Source: Bradyrhizobium neotropicale
GTDB taxonomy: Bacteria > Pseudomonadota > Alphaproteobacteria > Rhizobiales > Xanthobacteraceae
Assembly: GCF_001641695.1 (NCBI RefSeq)
Contig: NZ_LSEF01000040.1
Location: 1 to 64,000, forward strand
Direction of reading: 5' to 3'
DNA length: 64,000 bases
The notes below the pieces were generated by a model, which was not told the origin of the DNA, did not search any database, and was given only the letters and a program-made list of their open reading frames with translations. Below are positions 38,471 to 49,381 of this stretch, piece by piece. Position 1 is the stretch's first letter; each line of letters opens with the position of its first letter. The position numbers were made by a program, and so were the translations under genes.

Positions 38471-38733
38471 GCAACGCAATACGCTTCCCCGACTCCAACG
38501 ACCGCGACCGACGAGATGCAGGGGCCTACCGCCAGATGGAGGGCGACCTGCAGGATTTGGTCAGCATGGGCCGCATCGCTGCGCAGCTTGCACAGGAGAC
38601 CGACGGAGACCCCCCTGTCTGTGAGGCTCGCAACTTGGCGCTATTTGCCGTGTTTCATCTTCAGGAAATGCTTCTCCGCTTTGCGGCGAAATACGAAAAC
38701 CGTGATTGGTCCGCCGGCGAGGAAGCCTCATGA
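38467..38733 (+). CDS. Small helical element protein
   Basis: An 88-residue protein, MSNAIRFPDSNDRDRRDAG at the start, then helices (MEGDLQDLVSMGRIAAQLA, ALFAVFHLQEMLLRFAAKY). Coupled to genes on both sides by ATGA overlaps. It and the preceding protein share a start pattern (MSN-I-F) and may be related. Function unknown. Confidence 0.6.
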   Translation: MSNAIRFPDSNDRDRRDAGAYRQMEGDLQDLVSMGRIAAQLAQETDGDPPVCEARNLALFAVFHLQEMLLRFAAKYENRDWSAGEEAS

Positions 38734-38807
38734 AGCGCAGACGTAGGTCTAACCGAGCGAAGAACCGACAACGGCTGGCCGCGCATGCCCGCCGGCTGAG
38801 GCGGTAA
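38730..38807 (+). CDS. Very short arginine-rich peptide
   Basis: A 25-residue frame, MKRRRRSNRAKNRQRLAAHA and a few more basic residues. It overlaps the upstream stop (ATGA) and ends just before a terminator, which argues for translation. Likely nucleic-acid binding if real. Its size keeps confidence low. Confidence 0.35.
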   Translation: MKRRRRSNRAKNRQRLAAHARRLRR

Positions 38808-38813
38808 GTACAG

Positions 38814-38845
38814 GGCCCGCCGGTTTATGCTGGCGGGCCTTGCTA
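38814..38845 (+). terminator. Rho-independent-like terminator
   Basis: GGCCCGCC (38814-38821) pairs with GGCGGGCC (38832-38839), 10-nt loop, followed by TTGCTACCTTT. Ends the small three-gene operon. Confidence 0.6.
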
Positions 38846-38874
38846 CCTTTGATTGGACATGGTTCAAATCGTCT

Positions 38875-39501
38875 ATGCGCAAGCTGATCAAGACAAATTA
38901 TGCAGGCCTAGACCGGAGCGTTGGCTGGGTCTCTTTTCAGCCGGATGGCTCTATCTCATTCGGCTTGAGTGATCGCACCTACGTCTCGCCGCGCCTTTGC
39001 GTCCGCGGGTACATCTGGAACGTCTACAATCGGATCACAACTCAATACGTGGTGCCAAGTGATCCGAGCGCCCTGCTTCCCGTACAGAATCCCCATTTCA
39101 CCTTCCATCCTGACGTCACGTTTCATCTGAAATCCAACTCGGACAGGAAGGCTGAGAACGAAGCTATTTTTGACGCAATCGTGGATGTGGGAATCGTGCT
39201 CAACCAGCAAGGTGAGATGCCTTGGATTCGAGCGACGTCCGCGCCAATCGAAGATCTCAAGCAACCAGGCGCTATTCGCGGCTCTGAAATCGACACGCAG
39301 GATCTTGTTTTCAACGTGCCCGCGATCGTCGCCGCTGCCTCGATCACCGTCGAAATCGATTTTGTGCGACCTGAAGCTATCTTGAGCGAACAGCCGTCCC
39401 CAAACTCCTGGCAGTATGAATGGCAGAAGGTCGGGCTACGCATCCGCGCGGGCTATTGCGCCCCGCAGATCGCAACGCTGTCGTGGTTTCATTCCGCATA
39501 A
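38875..39501 (+). CDS. Unknown cargo protein
   Basis: A 208-residue soluble protein, MRKLIKTNYAGLDRSVGW at the start, rich in aromatic residues and beta strands (FQPDGSISFGLSDRTYVSPRL, FTFHPDVTFHLKS). No family recognised. The start is uncertain: ATG 38875 lacks a clear ribosome site, and an ATG at 38827 would put the start inside the terminator of the preceding operon. A+T content is a little higher than in neighbours. Sits among the genes at the non-integrase end, a usual place for accessory cargo. Confidence 0.6.
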   Translation: MRKLIKTNYAGLDRSVGWVSFQPDGSISFGLSDRTYVSPRLCVRGYIWNVYNRITTQYVVPSDPSALLPVQNPHFTFHPDVTFHLKSNSDRKAENEAIFDAIVDVGIVLNQQGEMPWIRATSAPIEDLKQPGAIRGSEIDTQDLVFNVPAIVAAASITVEIDFVRPEAILSEQPSPNSWQYEWQKVGLRIRAGYCAPQIATLSWFHSA

Positions 39502-39516
39502 GCGCGGGACGATGAG

Positions 39517-39547
39517 GGCGCGGGGCTTCGGTCCCGCGCCTTTATTT
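39517..39547. terminator. Strong terminator with TTCG loop between convergent genes
   Basis: A 10-bp stem GGCGCGGGGC (39517-39526) and GTCCCGCGCC (39531-39540) closed by TTCG, followed by TTTATTT. It ends the plus-strand gene and overlaps the end of the minus-strand gene. Confidence 0.85.
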
Positions 39548-39943
39548 GTCAGTGTTCTTTTTCGCGATGTCCACAGCCTGTTTCAGGTCGCTTTGAATTT
39601 GGGCCTCTAGCTCTGAACGATCGTCTGGCGCCTTCTCGCCCTTCCAAAAGCGAAACAGGTAGGCCGATGCATAATCGGACGCCGGAATTTCCCAAGATGG
39701 CCAATCACGACCGGTTCCCATTCTCGGGGGAAGGGAGATCAGATCGAGGATGTCCTTATCGGTCCAGTCATCGGGAATTGCCGCAGCAACCTCGCTGTGA
39801 CCGTGATGAACACCCTTGATGTCGTTGTACTTGGTCACCAGGTGCGGTGTCCCGGATGAGTGATTCTCGTCGACAGAAATCGTCGCATCGGTGTTGTACT
39901 GCGGAACGTGCAGATCGATCCGCTTGAGATTGTACTTGGCCAT
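39542..39943 (-). CDS. Unknown cargo protein
   Basis: A 133-residue soluble protein, MAKYNLKRIDLHVPQYNTD at the start, with His-rich IKGVHHGHSEVA in the middle and an acidic helical end. No family recognised. It lies 7 bp downstream of another small gene and forms a two-gene unit facing away from the tRNA. Position near the element end fits accessory cargo. Confidence 0.58.
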   Translation of the reverse strand: MAKYNLKRIDLHVPQYNTDATISVDENHSSGTPHLVTKYNDIKGVHHGHSEVAAAIPDDWTDKDILDLISLPPRMGTGRDWPSWEIPASDYASAYLFRFWKGEKAPDDRSELEAQIQSDLKQAVDIAKKNTDK

Positions 39944-39950
39944 TTGCGGC

Positions 39951-40100
39951 TTACCTCGCAGCTTGGGGCGTGCCGTACATCGACCGGCGCAGCGAAGTGA
40001 TCTCGGCCAAGATGCTCTGCATCTCGCTCCGGTTTCCTGCCAGCCAAGCGGCGTCGAGAAGACGATCTAGCTCGGCAAGGCGAACAATGAACTTGCTCAT
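39951..40100 (-). CDS. Small helical protein, partner of the next gene
   Basis: A 49-residue protein, MSKFIVRLAELDRLLDAAW at the start, two helices. The start at 40100 follows AGGACACCACCC. Upstream in-frame extension looks non-coding. It overlaps nothing but is 7 bp from the following gene, so the two probably form an operon. An antitoxin-like or regulator size, but nothing more can be said. Confidence 0.55.
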   Translation of the reverse strand: MSKFIVRLAELDRLLDAAWLAGNRSEMQSILAEITSLRRSMYGTPQAAR

Positions 40101-40172
40101 GGGTGGTGTCCTCCTGAACACGCCCATGATGCACGATTCGCCCAGGTTGCAGGGAGACGGGACATCTACGGG

Positions 40173-40248
40173 TGGTGGGCAGTGACGGGCTCGAACCGCC
40201 GACATCCTGCGTGTAAAGCAGGCGCTCTACCAACTGAGCTAACCGCCC
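40173..40248 (-). tRNA. Element-borne complete tRNA-Val(TAC)
   Basis: A 76-nt cloverleaf: acceptor GGGCGGT/ACTGCCC (one G-T pair), D arm GCTC/GAGC, anticodon stem CCTGC/GCAGG with loop TTTACAC (anticodon TAC), T arm GGCGG/CCGTC, CCA encoded. It lies inside the attachment repeats and differs from the interrupted host tRNA-Val in D loop, anticodon stem and T arm. Confidence 0.95.
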
Positions 40249-40317
40249 GGATTTGTTACCCGGCAAGTTACCCGAGAAAGACTTCTCGATGTAACCTATT
40301 GATATTACTAGCCTTGA

Positions 40318-40334
40318 CTCTCGGTGTAAACGAG
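40318..40334. repeat. Attachment site core, far end
   Basis: CTCTCGGTGTAAACGAG, identical over 17 bp to 23937-23953 and different on both sides beyond that. It marks the second boundary of the element. Confidence 0.9.
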
Positions 40335-40362
40335 ATGCTCTAACCAGCTGAGCTAACCGCCC
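40318..40362 (-). pseudogene. 5' half of the interrupted host tRNA-Val(TAC)
   Basis: Minus-strand GGGCGGT acceptor strand, D arm GCTCAGCTGGTTAGAGC and the anticodon arm up to the core; after that the sequence turns into element DNA (TCAAGGCTAG) with no variable loop, T arm or 3' acceptor strand. Transcription would give a truncated RNA that reads on towards the element's own tRNA-Val 70 bp further. Confidence 0.88.
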
Positions 40363-40425
40363 TCGCCGCCTCTTTAGCCCTACGTGCCCCGAAGGGGCAA
40401 GTGCCCAGCCCTAACGAGCTGGACA

Positions 40426-40830
40426 TCAATCCTGCGGCCGCCCGGGCAACCCCGGCACCGCGTCGATCCACACCGCCGCCGACTGGCACCAGATCTGCCG
40501 AACGGGCCGTAAGCCGTCGCGCTGGCGGATGCTGCCCCAGCGGATGCCCCAATCGTCGGCCTGGTCGCCCTCACCGCTCGTGAACAGCGGGGACCCGCAG
40601 TCGCCGCAAAAGTGCTGGAAACGCATCCGACCATTGTCGCCGCGCTTGCCGTAGACCTTTGGCGTGCCGCCGGTCAGCCGGATCGCCTCCCCTGCGCAGA
40701 TCGCGGTCACCCGGAACGGCGAGCCGGTCAGGGCCTGGCAGTCCCGGCAATGGCAGACCGAGACGGCCTCGGGGTCGATCTCGGCCTCATAGGTGATCCG
40801 GCCGCAATGGCACTGCCCGTCGATCTTCAT
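40426..40830 (-). CDS. GFA-family zinc protein (glutathione-dependent formaldehyde-activating enzyme-like)
   Basis: A 134-residue single-domain protein with the family's zinc ligands: CHCGRITYE near the start, CHCRDCQALTGSP, and HFCGDCGSPLF. Family members include glutathione-dependent formaldehyde-activating enzyme (Gfa), but most are of unknown substrate. Start at 40830; its stop lies 64 bp beyond the restored host tRNA position, so it is the first host gene on this side. Confidence 0.87.
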   Translation of the reverse strand: MKIDGQCHCGRITYEAEIDPEAVSVCHCRDCQALTGSPFRVTAICAGEAIRLTGGTPKVYGKRGDNGRMRFQHFCGDCGSPLFTSGEGDQADDWGIRWGSIRQRDGLRPVRQIWCQSAAVWIDAVPGLPGRPQD

Positions 40831-40845
40831 GGACCCCCCAAAAGC

Positions 40846-40871
40846 AAAAACGGCGCCCGAAGGCGCCGTTT
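40846..40871. terminator. Terminator downstream of lon
   Basis: AAAAACGGCGCC-CGAA-GGCGCCGTTTT: 7-bp GC stem plus A/T extension, symmetrical, so it can work on both strands. It follows the minus-strand lon gene. Confidence 0.88.
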
Positions 40872-40889
40872 TATCTCATTTCATCGGAT

Positions 40890-43313
<2,424 letters not shown>

Positions 43314-43480
43314 GGCCTTTTCCTTTTGCTTTGCCCCCTTGCACGCAGTCCGCCTTGCTTATGCGCAACCGCCACAAGGTGCCGAGGTGATCCGCAAAAC
43401 CGTTAAGTCCCTAAGCTTGGACCGGCCTTGCCGGATCGAAATGAGGCGAATCTTGAAGAGAATTCCTACTCGCCGCCGAC

Positions 43481-43512
43481 ATTAGGTGGCTATCGCCCCG
43501 GGGGGTGTCAAG
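43481..43512 (-). promoter_or_regulatory. Candidate lon promoter
   Basis: On the minus strand CTTGACA (43506-43512 complement), a 17-nt spacer, then CACCTAAT. The CTTGAC box resembles alphaproteobacterial heat-shock and vegetative promoters. It lies about 170 nt before the lon start. Confidence 0.45.
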
Positions 43513-43569
43513 TCATTGAAAAACGCGCGCCATTCGGCGCTTACGCACGCAAGCAAGCGACGCAACATT

Positions 43570-43595
43570 GGCTGCGGAAACAGGATTCCGCAGCC
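43570..43595 (-). terminator. Stem-loop after clpX
   Basis: Perfect 10-bp stem GGCTGCGGAA (43570-43579) / TTCCGCAGCC (43586-43595) with a 6-nt loop, about 40 nt after the clpX stop. No T run follows on the minus strand. Confidence 0.55.
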
Positions 43596-43637
43596 ATCAC
43601 TTCTAAGGAGACGATTGGAGCGTACCAGCGCCGCAAT

Positions 43638-44909
43638 TTAGGCGCTGGCATTCTCGACGGCGCGATCGGACCGATCGGCGTAGATGTAGAGCGGACGCGC
43701 CGTACCTTCCACGACTTCGCGCGAAATCACGACTTCTTCCACACCTTCGAGCCCCGGCAGGTCGAACATGGTCTCGAGCAGGATCGCCTCGAGGATCGAA
43801 CGCAACCCGCGCGCGCCGGTCTTGCGCTCGATCGCCTTGCGGGCGACCGCGCCAAGCGCCTCGTCGGCGAAGGTCAGCTCGATGTTCTCCATCTCGAACA
43901 GCCGCTGGTACTGTTTCACCAGCGCGTTCTTCGGCTCGGTCAGGATCTTCTTCAGCGAGGTCTCGTCCAGGTCCTCCAGCGTCGCCACGACGGGCAGACG
44001 GCCGACGAACTCGGGGATGAGGCCGTACTTCAGCAGGTCCTCAGGCTCGACGTGGCGGAAGATCTCGCCGGTCCGGCGGTCCTCCGGCGCGAGCACCTGG
44101 GCGCCGAAGCCGATCGAGGTCGACCGGCCGCGCGCCGAGATGATCTTCTCGAGGCCGGCAAAGGCGCCGCCGCAGATGAACAGGATGTTGGTGGTATCCA
44201 CCTGCAGGAACTCCTGCTGCGGATGCTTGCGGCCGCCCTGCGGCGGGACCGAGGCCACCGTGCCTTCCATGATCTTGAGCAGCGCCTGCTGCACGCCTTC
44301 ACCCGACACGTCGCGCGTGATCGAGGGGTTGTCGGACTTGCGGCTGATCTTGTCGATTTCGTCGATGTAGACGATGCCGCGCTGGGCGCGCTCGACGTTG
44401 TAGTCGGCGGCCTGGAGCAGCTTCAGGATGATGTTCTCGACGTCCTCACCGACATAGCCGGCTTCGGTCAGCGTCGTGGCGTCGGCCATCGTGAAGGGCA
44501 CGTCCAGGATGCGGGCGAGCGTCTGCGCGAGCAGCGTCTTGCCCGAGCCGGTCGGACCGATCAGCAGGATGTTCGACTTCGCGAGCTCTACGTCGTTGTG
44601 CTTGGTCTGGTGGTTGAGGCGCTTGTAGTGATTGTGCACCGCGACCGACAGAACCTTCTTCGCATGGCTCTGGCCGATCACGTAGTCGTCCAGCACCTTG
44701 CAGATTTCCTTCGGCGTCGGAATCCCGTCGCGCGACTTCACCAGCGAGGACTTGTTCTCCTCACGGATGATGTCCATGCAGAGCTCAACGCACTCGTCGC
44801 AGATGAAGACCGTGGGACCCGCGATCAGTTTGCGGACTTCGTGCTGGCTCTTGCCGCAGAACGAGCAATATAGCGTGTTCTTGGAGTCGCTCGTGCCGAC
44901 CTTACTCAT
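43638..44909 (-). CDS. clpX: ClpX, ATPase subunit of ClpXP
   Basis: A 423-residue AAA+ unfoldase that recognises substrates and feeds them to ClpP. The N-terminal zinc-binding domain has CSFCGKSQ and CDECVELC. Walker [12 protein letters not shown], pore loop GYVGED, Walker [10 protein letters not shown] and the [19 protein letters not shown] region are intact, and the C-terminal small domain is complete. GGAGACATGA lies before the ATG. It is separated from clpP by 449 bp, so it can have its own promoter. Confidence 0.98.
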   Translation of the reverse strand: MSKVGTSDSKNTLYCSFCGKSQHEVRKLIAGPTVFICDECVELCMDIIREENKSSLVKSRDGIPTPKEICKVLDDYVIGQSHAKKVLSVAVHNHYKRLNHQTKHNDVELAKSNILLIGPTGSGKTLLAQTLARILDVPFTMADATTLTEAGYVGEDVENIILKLLQAADYNVERAQRGIVYIDEIDKISRKSDNPSITRDVSGEGVQQALLKIMEGTVASVPPQGGRKHPQQEFLQVDTTNILFICGGAFAGLEKIISARGRSTSIGFGAQVLAPEDRRTGEIFRHVEPEDLLKYGLIPEFVGRLPVVATLEDLDETSLKKILTEPKNALVKQYQRLFEMENIELTFADEALGAVARKAIERKTGARGLRSILEAILLETMFDLPGLEGVEEVVISREVVEGTARPLYIYADRSDRAVENASA

Positions 44910-45358
44910 TCATGTCTCCGTCCGCGGTTCGATCCCGTCCGCTCGATCGCCCCATCCCGACACAGCGGCCGGTACAAGGTTCAAATAGAGCAAATTCCGT
45001 ACCAAAAAAGACCCTACGCGCTACATCCCGTGCGAATCACGGTCACTCGATTCTCCCGCGATCATAGCCGATCAAGCGTAGCCAACCATGCTGTCACCCG
45101 ACTATCAAGAATTCGCTAATCGGGGGGTCGCTGGCTACCCGTGACAATACCGTGATTTCACGTCTTGGCACGGAAGAAGTGATCGAAATCGCACGCCCGT
45201 TGCTGGATTGCCACGAAAAACAAGCACGAAAGCGGAACTTTCTGCTTGCTGCAGGGCGCAAAAAGCGGTTTTGCGCGCTTGCGAACACGCCCTTAACGTG
45301 AACGCGTCCCTGACGATCCCCCGCAATTGCGGGGATCGCTGGTGCAATGGTGGTAATC
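44910..45358. other. clpX-clpP intergenic region
   Basis: About 450 bases without a convincing gene. Near the clpP end an inverted repeat, CGATCCCC (45314-45321) with GGGGATCG (45331-45338) around GCAATTGC, probably terminates clpP. The rest should hold the clpX promoter; no box is clear enough to name. Confidence 0.5.
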
Positions 45359-45994
45359 CTACTGGGCCTTCGCAGTCGCCGGTTCCTCGGCGCGCTTGTC
45401 GATGACCTTGTCGACAAGGCCGAAATCCCTGGCGTCGTTGGCGGTCAGGAACTTGTCGCGCTCCAGAGCATCCTCGATCGTCTTGTAGGTCTGACCGGTG
45501 TGCTTGACGTAGATTTCGTTGAGCCGCTTCTTCAGGTTCAGGATTTCCTGCGCGTGCAGCATGATGTCGGTGGCCTGGCCCTGGAAGCCGCCGGACGGCT
45601 GGTGAACCATGATGCGCGCGTTCGGTAGCGAGAAGCGCATGTCCTTCTCGCCGGCGGCGAGCAGCAGCGAGCCCATCGAAGCGGCCTGACCCGTGCACAG
45701 CGTCGAGACCGGCGGGCGGATGAACTGCATGGTGTCGTAGATCGCAAGGCCCGACGTCACCACGCCGCCCGGCGAGTTGATGTACATCGAGATTTCCTTC
45801 TTCGGATTTTCCGCCTCAAGGAACAACAGCTGCGCGACGATCAGCGTCGACATGCCGTCCTCGACCGGCCCGGTCACGAAGATGATGCGCTCCTTCAACA
45901 GGCGCGAGAAGATGTCGTAGGCGCGCTCGCCACGGTTGGTCTGCTCGACCACCATGGGCACGAGGTTCATGTAGGTTTCAACCGGATCGCGCAT
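45359..45994 (-). CDS. clpP: ClpP, proteolytic subunit
   Basis: A 211-residue serine protease forming the tetradecameric chamber of ClpXP and ClpAP. Catalytic triad residues are visible: Ser in [14 protein letters not shown], His in IMVHQPSGG and the later Asp within [19 protein letters not shown]. Length is normal. AGGTGACTC precedes the ATG. Located between tig and clpX on the same strand, the conserved order of the region. Confidence 0.98.
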   Translation of the reverse strand: MRDPVETYMNLVPMVVEQTNRGERAYDIFSRLLKERIIFVTGPVEDGMSTLIVAQLLFLEAENPKKEISMYINSPGGVVTSGLAIYDTMQFIRPPVSTLCTGQAASMGSLLLAAGEKDMRFSLPNARIMVHQPSGGFQGQATDIMLHAQEILNLKKRLNEIYVKHTGQTYKTIEDALERDKFLTANDARDFGLVDKVIDKRAEEPATAKAQ

Positions 45995-46199
45995 GAGTCA
46001 CCTAGGTTTTTCGGACGCAGACATCGCCAGTCTTGGCTGGATTTGCCGTGAAGGCCGATGGACGTCCCGTGATGCAGGAACTTTAGTAGAAGGAAGACTT
46101 GGGTAAAGGGTGTAGCGACAGATATAGCCCAATTCGCGCCAGACAAGTGCGGAGCGAATTAAGGCTTAATCCGTGAGGGAGTTGAAGCTGATTCGCGCA

Positions 46200-46237
46200 A
46201 AGAGGCCCAGCCGGCCACCTGGCTAGCTGGACCTCTT
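46200..46237 (-). terminator. Terminator after tig
   Basis: On the minus strand AAGAGGTCCAGC pairs with GCTGGGCCTCTT (12 bp with one T-G pair), about 38 nt after the tig stop. It separates tig from clpP. Confidence 0.65.
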
Positions 46238-46275
46238 GTACCGATCATCCTTAACAGAAGGCTGTCTCAAAGCCC

Positions 46276-47637
46276 TCAGGCGGCGGTCTTGTCAGCCTCG
46301 TCGTCCTTGTAGAGCTCCTCGCGCGAGACCTTCTTCTCGGTCACGTTGGCGAGTTCGAGGATGAAGTCGACGACCTTGTCCTCATAGATCGGTGCGCGAA
46401 GCTGGGCCAGCGCGTTGGCGTTGTTGCGATAAAAGTCCCAGACTTCCTTCTCGCGACCGGGCATCTGGCGCGCACGCTCGATTACGGCGCGGCCTACCTC
46501 GTCGTCGGTCACGGTGATCTTGTTCTTCTCGCCGATCTCCGACAGCACGAGGCCGAGACGCACGCGGCGGTCGGCGATCTTGCGGTACTCTTCCTTCGCA
46601 GCGTCTTCAGTGGTGTCCTCGTCGGCAAAGGTCTTGCCGGCGGAGTCCATCTCGGCCTTCACCGAGTTCCACATCAGATTGAACTCCTCGTCGACCAGCG
46701 AGGGCGGCGCGTCGAAGCGATGCGCCTCATCGAGGCGGTCGAGCAGCGCGCGCTTGACGCGCTGACGCGTCGCAGTCGCGAACTCGGCGGCGAGCCGTTC
46801 GCGCGCGGCTTCCTTCAGCTTGTCCAGCGATTCGAGCCCAAGCGTCTTGGCGAATTCGTCGTTGATCGCGACGTCCTGCGGCGCTTCGACCAGCGTTGCG
46901 GTGGTCTCGAACTCGGCCGGCTGGCCGGCGAGCTTGTCGTTCATGTAGTTCTTCGGGAACGACACCTTCAGCGTACGGGTCTCGCCCGTGGCGATGCCGA
47001 TGAGCTGCTCCTCGAAGCCCGGGATGAAGGTGTTGGAGCCGATCACGACCTGGATGCCCTCGCCGGTGCCGCCCTCGAAGGCTTCGCCGTTGATGGTGCC
47101 CTTGAAGCTGACGGTGACGCGATCGCCCGACTCGGCGTTCGCGCCCTCGGCCTTCGCGGCGTAGCCACGGTTGGAATCGGCGATGCGCTTGATCGCCTCG
47201 TCGACGTCAGCGTCGGAGACATCGGCGACGGGCTTCTCGACCTGGAAGCTCTTGAAGTCGGCGAGCGCAATCGCCGGCACCACTTCGATCGCGACCGTGT
47301 AGGTCAGGTCGGTCTTGCCGGAGAGCAGCTCCTCGACCGCGGCCTGCTCGGTCGGCATCGTGATCTTCGGCTCGGTCGCGAGGCGGAAGCCGCGCTCGGA
47401 GAAGATCTGCGTGTTGGTGTCGCGGATGGTCTGGTCGATGGTCTCGGCCATCACCGAACGGCCGTAGACCTTCTTGAGGTGAGCGACCGGCACCTTGCCG
47501 GGACGGAAGCCGTTGATGCGGACCTTGTCCTTGAGATCGACGAGCTTGGCACCGGCCTTGGCGTCGAGATCAGACGCGGGAACGCTGATCTTGAACTCGT
47601 GCTTCAATCCTTCCGAGAGGGTCTCTGTGACCTGCAT
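46276..47637 (-). CDS. tig: Trigger factor
   Basis: A 453-residue ribosome-associated folding chaperone. The N-terminal ribosome-binding domain holds the signature region NGFRPGKVP (about residues 42-50). The FKBP-type peptidyl-prolyl isomerase domain lies around 160-245 ([31 protein letters not shown]). The helical C-terminal chaperone arms follow (about 250-440). The start at [14 protein letters not shown] (47637) is chosen; the frame extends 19 Arg-rich residues upstream but these match no trigger factor. Confidence 0.97.
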   Translation of the reverse strand: MQVTETLSEGLKHEFKISVPASDLDAKAGAKLVDLKDKVRINGFRPGKVPVAHLKKVYGRSVMAETIDQTIRDTNTQIFSERGFRLATEPKITMPTEQAAVEELLSGKTDLTYTVAIEVVPAIALADFKSFQVEKPVADVSDADVDEAIKRIADSNRGYAAKAEGANAESGDRVTVSFKGTINGEAFEGGTGEGIQVVIGSNTFIPGFEEQLIGIATGETRTLKVSFPKNYMNDKLAGQPAEFETTATLVEAPQDVAINDEFAKTLGLESLDKLKEAARERLAAEFATATRQRVKRALLDRLDEAHRFDAPPSLVDEEFNLMWNSVKAEMDSAGKTFADEDTTEDAAKEEYRKIADRRVRLGLVLSEIGEKNKITVTDDEVGRAVIERARQMPGREKEVWDFYRNNANALAQLRAPIYEDKVVDFILELANVTEKKVSREELYKDDEADKTAA

Positions 47638-47818
47638 GGCGTCCAATCTTCTTCTCGTTCGGTCCCGGCGCGCATTGCGTCGGGACGTTGTCATTAATCG
47701 ATCCGGCGCGAAGGCTAACGCCTTCCGCCGGTGGTTTATCGGACCCGGCTCCTCGGGGGCAAACGCCGCGAGGAGACAGCTCCATCAGTAATCCGTGCAA
47801 ACGCTTGGATAGAGCGCT

Positions 47819-47903
47819 TGGTGCGGGCGGAGGGACTCGAACCCCCACAACTTTCGTCACTGGAACCTAAATCCAGCGCGTCTACCAGTTCCGCCACGCC
47901 CGC
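47819..47903 (-). tRNA. tRNA-Leu(TAG)
   Basis: An 85-nt class II tRNA: acceptor GCGGGCG/CGCCCGC, anticodon arm CTGGA-TTTAGGT-TCCAG (anticodon TAG), long variable arm TGACGAAAGTTG region, T arm with GTTCGAG, CCA encoded. Confidence 0.96.
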
Positions 47904-48057
47904 GTGAATTTGCATCAAGACCGGCCGCGATGCCGCGGGCGGCCGGGCTTATAGCATGTGCCCGACTGTTCGCAGCAAAAAAATGGCCGTGCGGAGGCAC
48001 GCTTTAAGTAGGCACGGCGGCTGGACTTATCCAGCGCGGCATGGTCCGCATCGGCCC

Positions 48058-49377
48058 ATGACAACGCGGATTATACACCCGACGCGACGTGCGGTGTTGG
48101 CCGGCCTCGGGGCCTCGGCCGCGGGCCTGGCGCTGGGCGGCGCGGCGTCGCCGGCGATGGCCAGCCTCACCCTCCAGGCACGCCCCGCGACGCTGGCGTT
48201 GCGGCCCGGACAGCCGGCTACACCGGTCTGGGAGCTGGCGGCGCTAAATCCTGCCGTCGACGTCCGTCTCAAGCGCGGCGACCGCTGCGAGGTGTCGCTC
48301 CGGAACGACCTGCCCGTCCCGGTTGCCCCGGTCTGGTACGGGCTGGATGGGCAGAGTGCAGCCGAACCGCTGCTCGGCCGCTCGGCCGTCACCTCAGGGG
48401 GGACGGAAACCTCAATTTTTTCAATGCCTCACGCTGGGACCCTGATGGCGGACCTTCGCCTGCTCGACGATGGCATGAAGCAGCCGGTCCGGCCGCTTCC
48501 CATCATTGTTCAGGAGGCCGAGCCGCCTGTGGCCGACCGTGACGAGCTGTTTCTGGTCGAAGATTGGCGACTCGCCGCAGACGGCGCCGCGATCGTCCCC
48601 GGGGCTACCGGCGGCGAGATCGCGCCGATCTTCACCGTCAATGGCAAGATCGCACCGGACTTCACCCTCCGTGCGAACGAGCGGCTGAGGCTGCGCGTGA
48701 TCAATGGCTGCCAACGCGCTGTCATTGCGGTCAAATTCGATGGCGTTGAAGTTCTGGTCATGGCCCTGGACGGCCAGGCGGCCGAACCCTTCACGGCCCG
48801 CAACGGCGCCCTGGTGCTCGCACCGGGCAGCCGGGCCGATGTCTTCCTCGACGGCACCGCGGCGCCCGGCTCTGCCACGCCGATCCTGCTGCACGACGGC
48901 AAGGAGGCCCGTCCGGTCGCCCGCGTCCTGACCTCGGCCGAACCGCCGCTCCGCGCGAGCCGCTTGGCACCCCCGGCCCCGCTGCCCTCCAACGGCCTTC
49001 CCGCCAATCTCGACCTCAAGGGCGCCCTGCGGTTCGATGTCGCGCTCAGCGCGGCAGAGGCCGGCTGGAGTCGTTCGTCGAGCTTCGCCGCCTCATCCGC
49101 CCCCGCCTTCCGTGCCAAGGCCGGCCGCACCGTCGTGCTGGCCTTGAAGAACCCGACCGCCATTGCCACCGTCTTCCACCTACACGGCCACCACTTCCGC
49201 CTGCTCGATCGCTTCGACGACGGCTGGAAGCCCTACTGGCTCGATACGCTCGCGATCGAACCCGGCCAGACCCAGCGCATCGCGTTCGCAACCAGCGCGC
49301 CCGGCCGCTGGCTGATCGAGTCTATCGCCACCGACTGGGCCGCGCCGCGCCTGGTGCGCTGGTACGCGGTGGAGTGA
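48058..49377 (+). CDS. Tat-exported multicopper-oxidase-like protein without a full copper set
   Basis: A 439-residue cupredoxin-repeat protein. A twin-arginine signal is present (PTRRAVLAGLG, R10-R11, followed by a hydrophobic stretch and SPAMA). Three cupredoxin-like domains follow. The last contains HLHGHHFRLLDR, but the C-terminal HCHxxxHxxxM cluster of true laccases is missing; the protein ends IESIATDWAAPRLVRWYAVE without Cys or Met ligands. The pattern fits the FtsP/SufI-like group that lost the copper sites, so a structural or division-related role is as likely as oxidase activity. Confidence 0.8.
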   Translation: MTTRIIHPTRRAVLAGLGASAAGLALGGAASPAMASLTLQARPATLALRPGQPATPVWELAALNPAVDVRLKRGDRCEVSLRNDLPVPVAPVWYGLDGQSAAEPLLGRSAVTSGGTETSIFSMPHAGTLMADLRLLDDGMKQPVRPLPIIVQEAEPPVADRDELFLVEDWRLAADGAAIVPGATGGEIAPIFTVNGKIAPDFTLRANERLRLRVINGCQRAVIAVKFDGVEVLVMALDGQAAEPFTARNGALVLAPGSRADVFLDGTAAPGSATPILLHDGKEARPVARVLTSAEPPLRASRLAPPAPLPSNGLPANLDLKGALRFDVALSAAEAGWSRSSSFAASSAPAFRAKAGRTVVLALKNPTAIATVFHLHGHHFRLLDRFDDGWKPYWLDTLAIEPGQTQRIAFATSAPGRWLIESIATDWAAPRLVRWYAVE

Positions 49378-49381
49378 AGGC

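Larger units (their letters stand above)
23937..40334. mobile_element. 16.4-kb integrated phage-satellite-like element in tRNA-Val
   Basis: Bounded by a 17-bp direct repeat and flanked by the two halves of one tRNA-Val gene. Content in order: tyrosine integrase, AlpA-like regulator, SF2 helicase, TOPRIM primase, replication-type protein with iterons, RHH regulator, small and large terminase, a coupled operon of small genes, secreted tail-fibre-like proteins, unknown cargo, its own tRNA-Val. No portal, major capsid, head-tail connector, tape measure, lysis or repressor gene was recognised. Size and content fit a satellite or a heavily deleted prophage. Confidence 0.85.

Noticed and set aside
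39835..40266. 143-residue frame over the element tRNA-Val
   Set aside because: Contains the artefact peptide AQLVERLLYTQDVGGSSPSLP produced by a tRNA gene; the real genes are smaller and lie on either side.
40287..40310. TGTAACC box near the far attachment site
   Set aside because: No CGAA element at the right distance and no gene start behind it; chance match to the ECF promoter motif.
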